64,000 bases of DNA from Atrina japonica (Eukaryota; Mollusca; Bivalvia; Pterioida; Pinnidae). A program made the position numbers and the translations under genes. The stretch spans positions 310,001 to 374,000 of the forward strand of contig BROG01000633.1 in NCBI GenBank assembly GCA_030159075.1, in the 5' to 3' direction. This document shows, one piece after another, positions 13,601 to 24,066 of the stretch (the stretch's first letter is position 1; every line of letters starts with the position of its first letter). The notes beneath the pieces are model-generated. The model ran no database searches, was not told the DNA's origin, and worked only from the letters and a program-made list of their open reading frames with translations.

Positions 13601-16600
13601 CAGTGAAGACAACCTGTCATATCCACGAAACAGGTGTTCTTTGTCACTAAAGGCGTGGTACAAGGAAGAACCCTCATCAGAATGGCACATGGACATAGAA
13701 TTTATCTAGCTTTGTGGCACTTCACATAAAGCAAGTGACATCTCTGTTTAATTAAACACTTATTAGCAGGACATTAATCAACATTAAAACAAAACAAAAG
13801 AAATGGTTTTAACATAGTCATCCTCATTTAGTAGCATGCATTTTCTCTATTTTCATTATTATAAAAAGTCTAATGAATCCTACAAAAGATCTCTCAATGG
13901 ACCATGGAAGACAACTCCAATACACTGAGACCTGTTATGAGATCTGCCCATATAAAATTGCAAAATGTAATACAAAAATGGGTGATAGTTGAAATTACTC
14001 TATAAAACCATTCTTGCATGTGTGCCTTATTTTCGGTAATGATAACTACTGCTCCAATTAGCACCCCTCCCACCTTTTAAGAATGATGGAAAGTTGAAAC
14101 GATTGGATCCTTATAACCACATCACTTAAAGTATTAACATTGTAGTGAACTATTGTTTCATGTACAGTGAAACTTGTATATAAAGACCCCCTTAGGGACA
14201 CAAGAAAACCAGTCTTTATAGGGAGGTGGTCTTTATATAGAGGTTGAATTGTACACATATGGTACTATTGGGAACAGCAAAAAACAGTCTTTATGACCAG
14301 GTGGTCTTTATGCACAGGTGGTCACTAAAGCAGGTATTACTGTATTTAACATGTTAATAAAGGAGTTAAGGAACATAAAAATTTATTCATATTCTAGACA
14401 TTTGTGCGTAATAAAGGCATAATGATGATATATACTATAGAATTTCGGCCGATGGATTTGGACTTCAGTGACGGTAGGTCACTAAGTAGCCTATTACATG
14501 TACATACTCCAAGGCTGAGAAAAACAGATATACTGCTATGAACTTGATAAAACGTTTTCAGTTTTTTATTTCAACTTGACCTAATAAGCACCCCCCTGTA
14601 AGGCATGTTCATTTGGCGCCATGTGCACTTATTATGGTGAATATTGTGTTTCTATTTGAATGCTTTATACAAGAGATTCTACTAATAACATAATGAAAAT
14701 ACAACTAGGAATATACTGAGGTAACATAATTGCCAAATGAATTCAGTTTCATAGCTCTTCTTATCTTAACAGGAAGACTTTACTTCTGGTAGAAGTATCA
14801 GAACAGCCATTAGAAGTCATCCAAAGAATGAGCAAGTACTGTGTAATGCAGCATGTCTTATAGCAAACCTAGCTACTAGCTGTGAGGATCAGGTAACAAA
14901 GTTACAGCAAATGTGTGTGGGGGGGAGTGTTTGTGTGTTGGTGTGGGGGGAGTGGGGGAGGAGTTGTGTGTTGGTGTGGATGTGGAGGTATGTCCTTGTG
15001 TGTACTAGTATGTGGGGGTGTTTGTGTGTTGGTTTGGATGTGGGGGTATGTCCTTGTGTATGTGTGTGTTGGTGTGGATGTGAGGGTATGTCCTTGTGTG
15101 GGTGTGTATGTGTGTGGTGGCTGTGTTTGTGTATTTGTGTGGATGTGTATGTGTATTTGTGTGGATGTGGGGTATGTTCTTGTATGAGTGTATGTGTGTG
15201 TGTGTGGAGTGTGTGTCTGTGGGAGTATGTCCTTGTTTGGGTGTGTATGTTTGCTTTTCACCTAATGTATACCTGGCAATTTTTGCTCAAGTTTAATTTT
15301 TCACCATTCACCCTTAGATGAGAGGGCGAATTTAGAATGAAAACAAACTTTTCAAGTTAAATAACTGAAACATACGTGTCATCCATGAGACTACGGTCAT
15401 TAAGAGCCAAATTAAGTTTCTGTCGTGTGAATATGGTTTCTGTCGTTTGAATATGGATTCTGTCATGTGAATATGGTTTCTGTCATGTGAATATGGTTTC
15501 TGTTGTAAAAGCACAAAAAAAAAATGAAAAACAGAGGCAAAATATTCCAGATAAAATTACAGTATTTCTTTTCAATATTTCACAAGTTGTGGTCATTAAT
15601 CTGTGGGCATTTAGCTCCCTGAATTTAATCCTGAGGCCTACCATTTATACAACATACATCCCCTGATAGTATGAGATTATGCAGCACATGATATCATTCA
15701 TTCGAAGTCATGAATTTAAAATTACAAATGATACTGAAGTTTATACAGGGATTTTTCGTAGGCCATTTTAGGGTCCAGTTACAGGAACCATCCCAATGCA
15801 AAAATGGCGTTGGAATTTCAAAATAAAGAATAAAGTATTTTCAAACAGATATGTCAAATTAAGGTTTTTTGTTTCTGATAAAATGTTGTATCTTTTCCCA
15901 ATTCATTGGACCCTAGACCCAGAATTTAGGAGTTAAAAAAATCCCTGATCTGTTAACTGTTGACTGATTAAAAACAGAACTTGAACTTTTTATGTATGGT
16001 AGATGGTATGTTAACATTTGATTGATTTAAGATAGAATTTCTTATGTAGATTGTATGCTAACAGTGAATTGACAGAACTTTGTATGTAGATTGTATGCTA
16101 ACAGTGAATTGACAGAACTTTGTATGTAGATTGTATGCTAACAGTGAATTGACAGAACTTTGTATGTAGATTGTATGCTAACAGTGAATTGACAGAACTT
16201 TGTATGTAGATTGTTATTTCAACAGTTGAACACAGGGGCCTGTTTTACGAAAAGTCCTAAATCCAAACTTTTAGTCCTAACTAATGGCAATGCATTGCTG
16301 ATTGGTTAGTTCCATGACAATTAGGACTAAGACTTAGAATTTAGGACTTACGACCTTTCGTAAATGGGCCCCTGATCTTTTTAGGTAAATTGTACTATTT
16401 ATTACAGGGAGGATTACAGGAACTGATTGATAGTCTCTGTGATATACTCAAATCTGACACAAAGAATATGGACCTACTTGTCAATGTCACAAGAGGAATT
16501 GCTAATTTTGCAAGGTTTCATCAAAATGTGGAAAGACTGGTGAGTTTTCTTTGTTTCATTCTTCTCATATTTTTCCTGCTTTTTTCTATTTTGTTTTACT

Positions 16601-19400
16601 TCATTGTTTTTTAATGTAAGTATTTGTTTGTATATCTGTGTTTGTAGTTTCCCCCTTGAGGGACGTTTCCCATGTTATTCTCACATCAAGATATTTTATA
16701 ATTGAAACTGAATAGAACCCTGTCATCTTGTGCTGGATCATATAATATTATTCTGATATTAGGTGATTCTGTAAATTTCCCCCTTCAGTAACAGTCTTAA
16801 TAGTGTACACCAAGATGCATCGACTTGTTTTGTATAAGAGAATAGTTGTCACTGCATACTAGAAAATGGACTAATTTGATATTTCAAAACAGCATCAACA
16901 TCCTATCACGAAATTGTTTTTAGTAAGTAAAAGAATAAATGTCTTACTTTTGTGCCATATTTAAGTCACCTGAGCCAGTCACTAAAGTCATCAATCCTAG
17001 TTCTTGTGTTTTACCATCTTTTGTGCCCAACTTGTCATCTGTCAACTTTTACTTAAAAAAGCACCTTGCAGATTTCAACCGAAATTGGTAAGAAGCATCC
17101 CAAGTGGTCAGGGCCTCATTACTATAAACTCATTCATCCTTAAAGACACATTTGTACTGGTCTCGGTCATTGATTAACAGGAGAGTCCATTGTCTTTCAG
17201 GGGTGGATGAGTTAACAAACAAATGATAGTCATCATATGAGCTCAAGTGATGGTGAAGACCATATTGGATTCTTTTTTTTTTTTCCTATTTCATTTTTGC
17301 CTTTTTCGCCCTGGGATGAAAAGGTGAATTTAATTTTAAAAAATGCAAACATTTTATGCTAAATAATTGAAACATGGATATTCATGACATTCTTGTGACC
17401 ATGGTGATTTAGGGCAGATTTAAAATGAGGTCAATATGTTTTCTGTCGTAAAAGGGCCAAAAATTCAAGGTATACAGTATGACTTTGTTTTACAGAGAAG
17501 TTACATACCTGTAATAGTATTCAAGTGTTTGAAGTCCTCCAGCCCTCTGTTAAAGAATCACGGAATGAAAGCAGTGTTCTATATTTTGAGTGTCAAGCCA
17601 GAGGAAACAGCTCAGGAACTTGTCAGGTTCAGTTTGATATTTAATTCTGAAAACTACTTCTGTGCAGTAATGGTAAAATGAATGTTTGAGTATTCACGAA
17701 TGAATGGTGAACAGCAAATATTCAAATCTAAACTTGTTATTTGAATATTCAGTTATTGGTCTGGTACCAGTATACACGTATAATGCAATGTAGCATCATT
17801 TTGTCTTTGCTAATCAGCTTGTAAAGAATAAGTATGGGAGAATAGGACAATGTGGATCTGCACTTTGTTCATTTTGTTTCACATACATTTTAACATACTT
17901 AAACTTTGATATGATCCCCCAAAAAAGGTTAAGTTGGTAACTCGGTAATTTTATTTGTGATTATTTTGATAGAACATTGAATTGCTAATATCATATTTAT
18001 ATATCATAAAAAAAAATCCATCGCAGATTTTAAAAAAAAAAATACAGTTAAAAATGTAAGATTGATGATTTTTCATATTAAAGTAAAAAGTAATTTTGGA
18101 AACTTTTAGGCATTTAAAACCAGATTTTGAGATGATCCCTTTTTAAAATCTATGATAGTGCATATATTATGTACAATGGAACCTGCCTTGAAAGGCCACT
18201 GTCATGAACGACCACTTGCCTTCTGAGACCACATTCTGAAAACCACTTGGTTAAAGGCCAATGACCGGCTTATATTGAACTACATGAAATAGCGTAAAAA
18301 GTTTTCCGATTCACACATTATACAGTTTAAAGACATACTGATCAAAACTAGTGCACATGTACACTGCAATTAGTCAGAAAATGATAAAAACAACGTGATA
18401 CAAACACCCCTAATTAGCGATCACACGTGTACCATTCACTGCTGTTACATCGATACGGAAAGCATTTCAAATATGAATATATGTCAAATTGGGGGAAGTA
18501 TTTCATCTAAAACTGATATAATTCATTTTTCTAAATACAAATATTGAATTTCTATATATATACTTTTACCACTTTCAAGTTAAATAGATAAAAAGTATTG
18601 GTATTCTCCAACCAGTTTGAGACTCCATGATTGAACAGAAGTGTTACATAAATAGCCTTGAAAGATTGAGGTTTCTTCAGGGGAAATTCAAAGAAGGGTG
18701 TCAAACTATTAATTTGTTTTCAGCTTCATTTCCTTCCTCAAAGCATTTCAACGCTCTATTTCTGTTCCTAAATGCACAGCACAATTCTTTATTCATTCTA
18801 TTTCCCCTCTTTTTCTGTCCTTTGTGTTCTGTTTATTTGCTACCTGTATGGCAATATGTTTACTTCTTACTGTAATGTTGGTAAACTCAGACCCATCTCA
18901 ATTCATGCCCATCTCAACTCGTATCCTCTTTGGTTAAGTCATGTCTACGGTTGACTGACTAGTAACCAAAACAGTTGGAAGAGTCGTACCCATTGTTTTA
19001 CTGATTTGTACACAATAAGGTAGGAATTATGGTTACACCGATGACTAGGTTCTCAAGCACTTAGAAAAACTACCCAGGCTCAAATGGAATGATGAATACA
19101 CATTACGCTTTTTCGGTTTGTTCCATTCCATTCAGTTTTGTCAGAATAGTTAATGTTCATATCATGTGACCTTAACAGAATGTTGGACAAGATTGCTTCC
19201 GGTTTCTTAATATTTACATTGACAACGTTCAGTGATATCTTGTCTCAGTTCTTCACCTGGGATTTAATTGTTGATAGATGTTGGAATCCTTTCTTGGACT
19301 ACAAGTGCTGTCACTTCCTTGTAGGCTGCTTTTCACATCTGGCATCTAGCACTGCATGGTATCTAGATTCCAGGTCATATATATATATATATATATATAG

Positions 19401-19487
<87 letters not shown>

Positions 19488-21162
19488 AAATGTATAACTG
19501 GAAGTTCTCTGAAGTTGCATACTATTATGACAAAATTGTAACGACCCCTTTACCTTATATCCATATAACCTGGCGAGATGTAGTCTCGTGAACCCTTTCT
19601 TGACCAAGACACGTTCAAATTTTAGGTAATAAAGAATAGTGACATTAAATTTACACTGACAAGAATAATCGTTCTTTCTTGTTATCCTACCTACAAGTAT
19701 CCCATGGGGAATAAAAAGTTTTTTCCATAAAGATTGCCATAACCATAAATTGAATAAAATCATCTGCAAGATAATCAAAAGGTTAATCTGCCTGTCACGT
19801 TTTGTGAATTGGACAATATCTCTGTCTGCGAATCTCTGTTAGCGAAGTACTTTTGAAGCCAATTAATTTCCTATATGTTGAACTTATTCATCTGAGGTTG
19901 CCTTGAATATTACGCTACTCCATTTGTATTTATTGTCCTTATGAGTAAAAATTCAACCTCAAATTGCTAGAAAACAGTGAATCACTTAGAAGCATAATTA
20001 ATGGGAAGATAATAACTTTATATAAGCATTTTGCAAAGCACATTATCATTTAAAACAAAATTAACAACCTTGCTGAGTGTAAACCATCGGCCATGGGCCT
20101 TTAAATAATCCTTTAAATGAAACCTCTCTTGAGAGATCACATTTCAGTGGCAGGTTTTACTGTATTGAATTTTCAGGGGGGAAACTGTTGTAGAAATTAA
20201 TTGGGTCAGTCATCCTTAAAGGTGTCACAGGTTGTCAGTTATGTTTCATAAGCAAGGTCAAATTTCAGTTTTGTATTTTTGTTTTGTTTTAAACTCAATT
20301 CTTTAATTGTAAGCTCTACCCATTGGTCTGAGTTGATTTACAGAAGAGTCCATTGTTTTTTCAGGGGTTGATTTGTTAAATGACAACATAACTACCTTGG
20401 AATGACTCGCAATCAGTAATTATTGAAATATATCCAATTTATATTCTTAAGTTACAAGAATTTTTTTCTGTAAGGCATATAAGAAAAATAAACATATGTA
20501 GGAAGTGACGATTATTGGAGTACAAATCAAATAAGGGTCACAAATGTTTGAACACTGTATTTTGGTATTGCTTTCGGCTTAACTATGCAACAATCATTAG
20601 GTATAAATCAACAGAATAAGAGATATTGTTTGTTTGTTGTTGTTTAACGTCCCACTCAAGAATCTTTCACTCATGTGGAGACATCACCAAATGCCGGTCT
20701 AGGGCTTCAAATTTTGGCCTATGCTTGGCACTTACGGCCATTAAGCAGTGAGGGTTCTTTAACGTACGGACACCTACTATGACACAGGGCCTTTGTATTT
20801 ACTGTCTCATCCGAAGGACAGGAAACCAACCTGCCGCCGGCTGGACATGAACTCACGACCTCAGAATCAAGAGATGAGCGCGCTACCGACTGAGCCAGGC
20901 TGGCTCAATAAGAGAGAAAATAAACATATTTGTGAATCGTATACAAACAGCAGCCTTTGAAAGACTGCAAAATCATGAGGTAAATCTTACAATACTGAGT
21001 TTCATAAAACTTATGATGCTCAAAATGTTCAAAGATTTTTTTTCTACTTCTAGGGATGGTGCTGATGAGTTGTTAAAAGGTTTGGCAAAACTACCAGGAT
21101 TAATGGATGCTATAAATAGTGCTCTCCATACTCAAGCTCCAGATATTGTGAAACCAATGTGA
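1056..21162 (+). CDS. FYVE zinc finger plus armadillo-repeat protein, 13 coding exons, 467 aa
   Basis: Exons: 1056-1156, 3081-3204, 4592-4690, 7869-7934, 8333-8401, 9436-9527, 10184-10281, 11823-12010, 12794-12868, 14773-14892, 16408-16539, 17496-17626, 21054-21162 (TGA 21160-21162). All introns are GT-AG and every junction keeps phase, giving 1404 bp. Start chosen at 1056 because its context (A at -3, G at +4) is strong and its split AG|A codon joins exon 2 in phase. FYVE domain about residues 35-95: WVED (35-38), CILC (44-47), RRKHHCRQCG (55-64), C68, C71, RVC (88-90), C93, so all zinc ligands and the basic phosphoinositide-binding patch are present. Residues about 105-460 are helical armadillo/HEAT-like repeats. 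Known of the family: FYVE domains bind phosphatidylinositol 3-phosphate on endosomes. Inferred: an endosomal adaptor with an ARM protein-binding surface. No catalytic domain is visible. I do not recognise a named vertebrate orthologue. Introns carry many repeats, listed separately. Confidence 0.9.
1673..1912 (-). repeat. tRNA-derived SINE, family B
   Basis: Intron 1. In reverse it reads as a tRNA-like head ('gaggccctga', reversed 'ggctgagtgcttagagcat'), then 'tccaccattaaaaactggc' and an A-rich 'gtgttt...' tail. Same family as 5270, 9683, 32010, 41641 and 51342. The rest of intron 1 (1157-3080) is AT-rich with no other feature that I can name. Confidence 0.75.
3350..4265. mobile_element. Inverted-repeat DNA transposon (non-autonomous), TA target
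   Basis: Begins ACCGTATTTG and ends CAAATACGGT. Subterminal sequences 'aaagggcaccc' (left) and 'ggcgccctttt' (right) are also inverted copies. Flanking TA on each side suggests a Tc1/mariner-type target duplication. It lies in intron 2 of the FYVE gene and has no sizeable ORF. Confidence 0.7.
5082..5255. mobile_element. MITE, family T3, 5'-truncated copy
   Basis: Contains 'tgggaccacccctattactt', an AT-dinucleotide stretch (5120-5170), then 'gacatatccagaatttcgac' and the terminus 'caggattccactgta'. It matches the fuller copy at 21951-22160 but lacks the left end. Confidence 0.6.
5270..5478 (+). repeat. tRNA-derived SINE, family B
   Basis: 'ctctcacttctggtcagtgc' followed by the B-box-like 'aggttcgaaacccc', then 'tctcctccaccattaaaaac' and an A-rich end. 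It lies in intron 3 of the FYVE gene, just after a T3 MITE. The tRNA head is shortened. Confidence 0.7.
5480..7868. other. Rest of FYVE intron 3, AT-rich, few recognisable features
   Basis: About 2.4 kb with no open frame that I trust. It includes a perfect 14-bp palindrome at 6769-6797 and short AT runs. A stretch at 5636-5700 is flanked by AG and GT but does not extend the protein sensibly. Confidence 0.4.
6769..6797. repeat. Perfect palindrome, 14-bp arms, 1-nt loop
   Basis: Left arm ATATCATACTCCTT, centre C, right arm AAGGAGTATGATAT. No other copy noticed in the window. Confidence 0.9.
8038..8129 (+). mobile_element. Short TTAA-bounded palindromic MITE, copy 1
   Basis: Begins TTAACTCATCAACCCCTGAA and ends 'taggggttaatgggtttaa'; the ends are inverted copies of each other. 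The middle is 'ggactcttctgtaaatcaat' and 'cagtccaaatgtgtc'. Other copies: 13425, 17127, 20304, 45774, 58366. Lies in FYVE intron 4. Confidence 0.75.
9683..9932 (+). repeat. tRNA-derived SINE, family B, fullest head
   Basis: The head includes the A-box-like 'tggctgagaggttagagc', followed by 'gtctctaacctcttgtcagc', 'agttt(a)cttgaggtttgcc', 'tctccaccattaaaaattgg' and an A-rich tail. It lies in FYVE intron 6. Confidence 0.8.
9979..10037. mobile_element. MITE T3, terminal fragment
   Basis: 'tttgacatatccagaatttc' to 'aacgagattccactgta', matching the right end of the copy at 21951-22160. Confidence 0.55.
10478..11493 (+). repeat. Tandem array, about 40-bp unit, about 26 copies, in FYVE intron 7
   Basis: The unit contains 'accactagggc(a/g)tgtgctg' followed by 'taccaaatgaaaacatc'. 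Copies vary in length by a few bases. The array is followed at about 11496-11512 by an inverted scrap ('cagcacatgcccc') of the unit. Confidence 0.95.
13425..13514 (+). mobile_element. Short TTAA-bounded palindromic MITE, copy 2
   Basis: Same structure as 8038-8129: 'taactcatcaacccctgaaa' to 'taggggtaaatgagttaa'. Lies in FYVE intron 9. Confidence 0.75.
13620..13795 (+). repeat. Degenerate SINE, family A body
   Basis: 'gaagaaccctcatca', 'gtgacatctctgtttaatta' and 'aggacattaatcaac' are diverged forms of the family A body and tail at 455-735. Intron 9. Confidence 0.5.
14163..14344 (+). mobile_element. MITE, family T1
   Basis: Begins TACAGTGAAACTTGTATATA and ends 'gcaggtattactgta'. Internal 'aaagacccccttagggacac' and 'tctttatagggaggtggtct'. 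TA target type. Other copies: 48789, 53409, 60504, 60866, 61725. Intron 9. Confidence 0.75.
14911..15250. repeat. GT-rich minisatellite in FYVE intron 10
   Basis: Irregular repeats of 'gtgtgttggtgtggatgtgg' and 'ggtatgtccttgtgtg' starting about 20 bp after the exon ending at 14892. Open frames here are low-complexity by-products. Confidence 0.9.
15271..15530. repeat. Dispersed repeat containing 20-bp tandem units
   Basis: Contains 'agttaaataactgaaacata' and, at about 15416-15503, four to five copies of 'tttctgtcatgtgaatatgg'. A second copy lies in the next intron at 17290-17470. Confidence 0.6.
16036..16213. repeat. Tandem repeat, 40-bp unit, about 4.5 copies
   Basis: 'tgtatgtagattgtatgcta' plus 'acagtgaattgacagaactt' recurs exactly at 40-bp spacing (16081, 16121, 16161, 16201). 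Intron 10 of the FYVE gene. Confidence 0.95.
16233..16374. mobile_element. MITE with CAGGGGCC termini, copy 1
   Basis: Left CAGGGGCCTGTTTTACGAAA, right 'cctttcgtaaatgggcccctg', with 'aagtcctaaatcc' against 'gaatttaggactta' as inverted subterminal sequence. Second copy at 26273-26410. It ends 33 bp before the exon at 16408. Confidence 0.75.
16967..17110 (+). repeat. Dispersed bivalve-type repeat fragment
   Basis: 'gtcacctgagccagtcact', then 'gatttcaaccgaaattggta' and 'agaagcatccca'. It resembles repeats that I know from bivalve sequence ('caccttttgt...tttcaaccaaacttgg...aagcatcc'). Recognition is from memory. Confidence 0.5.
17127..17215 (-). mobile_element. Short TTAA-bounded palindromic MITE, copy 3
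   Basis: 'aactcattcatccttaaaga' to 'ttcaggggtggatgagttaa', the same middle in reverse orientation. FYVE intron 11. Confidence 0.7.
17290..17470. repeat. Dispersed repeat, second copy of the 15271-15530 sequence
   Basis: Shares 'taaataattgaaacat', 'ttctgtcgtaaaa' and overall order with 15271-15530. It ends 25 bp before the exon starting at 17496, so it supplies much of that intron's 3' end. Confidence 0.5.
18172..18285 (+). mobile_element. MITE, family T2, left part
   Basis: TACAATGGAACCTGCCTTGA followed by 'gaccacttgccttctgagac'. It matches the termini at 51865-53068 and 63264-63717. The right end is not clear. Confidence 0.5.
19376..19482. repeat. TA microsatellite in FYVE intron 12
   Basis: Nearly pure (TA)n of about 100 bp. 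Confidence 0.95.
20105..20164 (-). mobile_element. MITE, family T2, right-end fragment
   Basis: 'aatcctttaaatgaaacctc' to 'cagtggcaggttttactgta', matching the right part of 63264-63717. Confidence 0.5.
20304..20380 (-). mobile_element. Short TTAA MITE, degenerate copy
   Basis: 'gatttacagaagagtccatt' and 'tcaggggttgatttgttaa' match the family at 58366. The left end is diverged. Confidence 0.5.
20632..20906 (-). repeat. tRNA-derived SINE, family A, complete
   Basis: The reverse complement reads 'gccagcctggctcagtcggt' (A-box region), 'agcgcgctc', then 'gaggtcgtgagttcatg' (B box), the '...ccttcggatgagacagtaaa' body and the 'gagtgggacgttaaacaac' tail. FYVE intron 12, ending about 150 bp before the last exon. 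Confidence 0.85.
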
Positions 21163-21550
21163 CTGTTATTCTGATTTTGTTATGGTTGTATATATTTTGT
21201 GTAAACAATGAAATGATCATGTGCATTCCATTTTCATAAACTCTTATAGAGTGACATGAAGAGTTGATCAAACATGTGCAATTATAGGAGGATACATAAT
21301 TACAACCAACAGTTATATCAAGTCGCATACGGTCAGGAACATACACACAGCCACAGATACAAAGCCAAATACTGATACAGCAGTGATACAAAGACAGAGA
21401 GATAGAGAGAGCTCTAGACTAATGCAATATATTCTAATACACAATCATGTCCATTCAAAGTCAAATACTGATATAGTATTACAAAACGAAATATACATGT
21501 AAATACACAAAACGCATACAAACTAAAATTCTAACACCACTTTAAATAAA
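21163..21550 (+). other. Probable 3' UTR of the FYVE gene, candidate polyadenylation signal
   Basis: Sequence after TGA 21160-21162. The first clear AATAAA is at 21545-21550. No other coding signal. Transcript end not proven. Confidence 0.35.
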
Positions 21551-21822
21551 TAATGGTCACATTGGTGAGAGATGAGTACTCAGTTGACGAAAGCACCCAC
21601 CCACCTTAAAACTTTTTTGATATATTTCTAGTGTCTAGTGATAGGTGGTTATAGATACATGTACTTTGTCATAGACATATATATATATATATACTTACAG
21701 TTTCAAAGACACTGAAATATAGAAACATGGTGAGACATGACTACACAAAGATGTGTCCACACTCTCAATGTTTTGTATACAGTGAAAAAAATGTGGCGAC
21801 TTGTATTTTTTTAATGCTTACA

Positions 21823-21945
21823 TACAGTGGATTACCACCTCATCTGAAGGACCACCTCTTAATACAGCGATTGGCATCCAGAGTATTATAAACATTGCTT
21901 CCTAACAGACCACCTAGAAAAACGGACAATTTACAGGCAAACTCT
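21823..21945 (+). mobile_element. MITE, T2-like fragment
   Basis: TACAGTGGATTACCACCTCA, then 'gaaggaccacctcttaatac' and 'acagaccaccta'. Right end uncertain. Confidence 0.45.
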
Positions 21946-21950
21946 TCATG

Positions 21951-22160
21951 TACCATGGAATCCTGTTATCTCCAAATCCATGGGACTGCCCCTATTACTT
22001 CAAGATATCCGGAATTCCAGATAACCAAAATGTTTTTCTAACCCACCCCCACCCCCACCCCCAACCACCCCCCACCTTGAAAAAAAGGGAGTGGTTGATC
22101 AACTTTGACATATCCGGAATTTCAACTCATCCGATTTCAACATAACAAGGTTTCATTGTA
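21951..22160 (+). mobile_element. MITE, family T3, fullest copy
   Basis: Left TACCATGGAATCCTGTTAT, right 'cataacaaggtttcattgta' (inverted). Interior: 'gggactgcccctattacttc', a C-rich run near 22043-22076, 'gacatatccggaatttcaac'. Confidence 0.7.
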
Positions 22161-24047
22161 TTTGATAATTTTGATGATAAAGTTTCACTGCATTGTAGGG
22201 TTTGACCTTTATCATTTATTAGAAGTGTATGACTTTAAAATGAACCAAGGGCTTCCAGAAGATGAACTTTACTTGATTTACATGTATTTTTATATGATAT
22301 ATACCTTAAACTGTTTTTTTATGAGATTGTGATTTTACGTGACTTTGTCTAGAAATAGTTTAGTGACTTAAGAATTTTTAATCATGCCATTAATTTAAAA
22401 ATAAGTTAGGATTATCTAAAAATAAGATGTGTCTTGGACAACTATTTTCATTCCCAATCCCATAAGTGTAGCAATTTCATATTTTCTTTTATGGATTATC
22501 ATCTTACACAACTCCATTTCAGGGCTCCACAATCAGGTTTGTTCGGGACAAGTCCATTTTGCAGTCGGACAAGTAGATATTACATCCACTTGTCCATTGT
22601 TGGAAACTTGAGGACATGCAAATATTTTCATGATTGTTGATCCCCTGCATTTATACAACAATTATGCATACACCATTGTTCAATCGTGTCGAGAGCAAGA
22701 TAAAGTCAAAGACTCCATGGAACTGCATGTTCAACATTAGAACTGACAATAAGTCCGTTCTCAACTAATGATCTACCTACAATAGGCTAAATTTATATGT
22801 ATCATAAGGAGGAATTTTTTTTTTATCTGTGGGTTGTTTTTGTTTCTAAAATATGCCTATATATGGGTGGGTTTTTTTCCTTATAGAATTACAGCAGTAA
22901 AAACAACTCAAAGGTCAAAATTCCTGAGGCAAGGGATTGTCTGGGAACCAAAATGAGTTAATTTTTATGTAGCCTAATGTTTATATGTTTGTATTGCTAT
23001 CATAATACATGGTATAAAACATCGTTGACAAAATAGAACATGTCCTTTGTTGTCTGGGGGCTGGAACCACCGACCTGAATATATATTCAAGACCTCATTT
23101 TAGCTCACCTGAGTCACTCAGGTAGAAAAACAAAGATGTTCAATGTCAGCTTTGATTTTGTCTATTTTTATCTCAGAATTATAAGCATTGAGTCAAGTGA
23201 GTTGAACTTTTTCCTCAAGTCACTGGTATAGTGGAATCTGTCTTGACAGACCACCCCATCTTCCACTGAACTGTGATCTCTCATGACAGTTGGTCTCTAA
23301 AAAGAGATTTATTTTAAAGGGCGTTTGCTGTGTTTACAAAAAAAAAATTTGATACCTTCTACTTTTACTCCTTGTACTTGATGTACAATAACAAATAAGA
23401 GCTATACAGAGGCACAGAAAATCTTACATTCGCATTTATTTTGTGAAAATAAGGTCAGGCCCAGTTTGGTATGCATATAAAAATAATAAGGTTTTTTGAA
23501 TTAATCAATTGCAAGTGAATAATTGCCAAACTGGGTTTTTCACGTAATTTTCACAACATATATAGGAATTTAGCAGGTTTTACTGTACATATGAATATTG
23601 ATGATAAAACCAAAATAGAATTGCTTGAATGTTATTAGACACAATGTACATTGTGCATAATGTTCTGAAACAGAATGACTTTAATGATAATCATGGTCAC
23701 AAAATGATCACTTGATAAAGATGAAAAAACATGTAATTTTATTTTGAGAATGTAACATGATTTCTGGATATCTTTTTCACTTAACATTCCCAAAAAATTG
23801 TAAACATTTCAAAAGATGTGTTATTTTCACAGATGTATGTGATAAATGCTACATTGCAACTATTTCAAACACTGCTAGTATTTTTTTATCTGTATATTCA
23901 ATCGACTGTAGTGTTGGTTTTTTTTGGGGGGGTGTTGTTAGCATTATATGATATTTTTCAAAATTTTCATGAAATATTAGCATTTTTATTTTTCAGAATA
24001 TTTTACCAAAAATTAGTTGAAATATAAATATATTTATATAAATTTAA
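22161..24047. other. Intergenic AT-rich stretch
   Basis: No credible gene. It holds a T2-like MITE fragment at 23227-23320 ('tatagtggaatctgtcttga') and a short 'agctcacctgagtcactcag' motif near 23103 typical of a bivalve dispersed repeat. Poly(A) 24047-24066 precedes the next element. Confidence 0.4.
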
Positions 24048-24066
24048 AAAAAAAAAAAAAAAAAAA

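Noticed and set aside
14902..15321. Overlapping Cys/Val/Gly-rich (plus) and Thr/His/Pro-rich (minus) frames
   Set aside because: GT minisatellite inside an intron of the FYVE gene.
19153..19488. 111-codon frame ending in Ile/Tyr repeats
   Set aside because: Runs into the TA microsatellite; the front part shows no domain and lies in a FYVE intron.
20632..20906. A functional tRNA gene
   Set aside because: Boxes A and B are present, but the acceptor stem and the rest of the fold are degenerate and a SINE body follows; same for the other tRNA-like heads.
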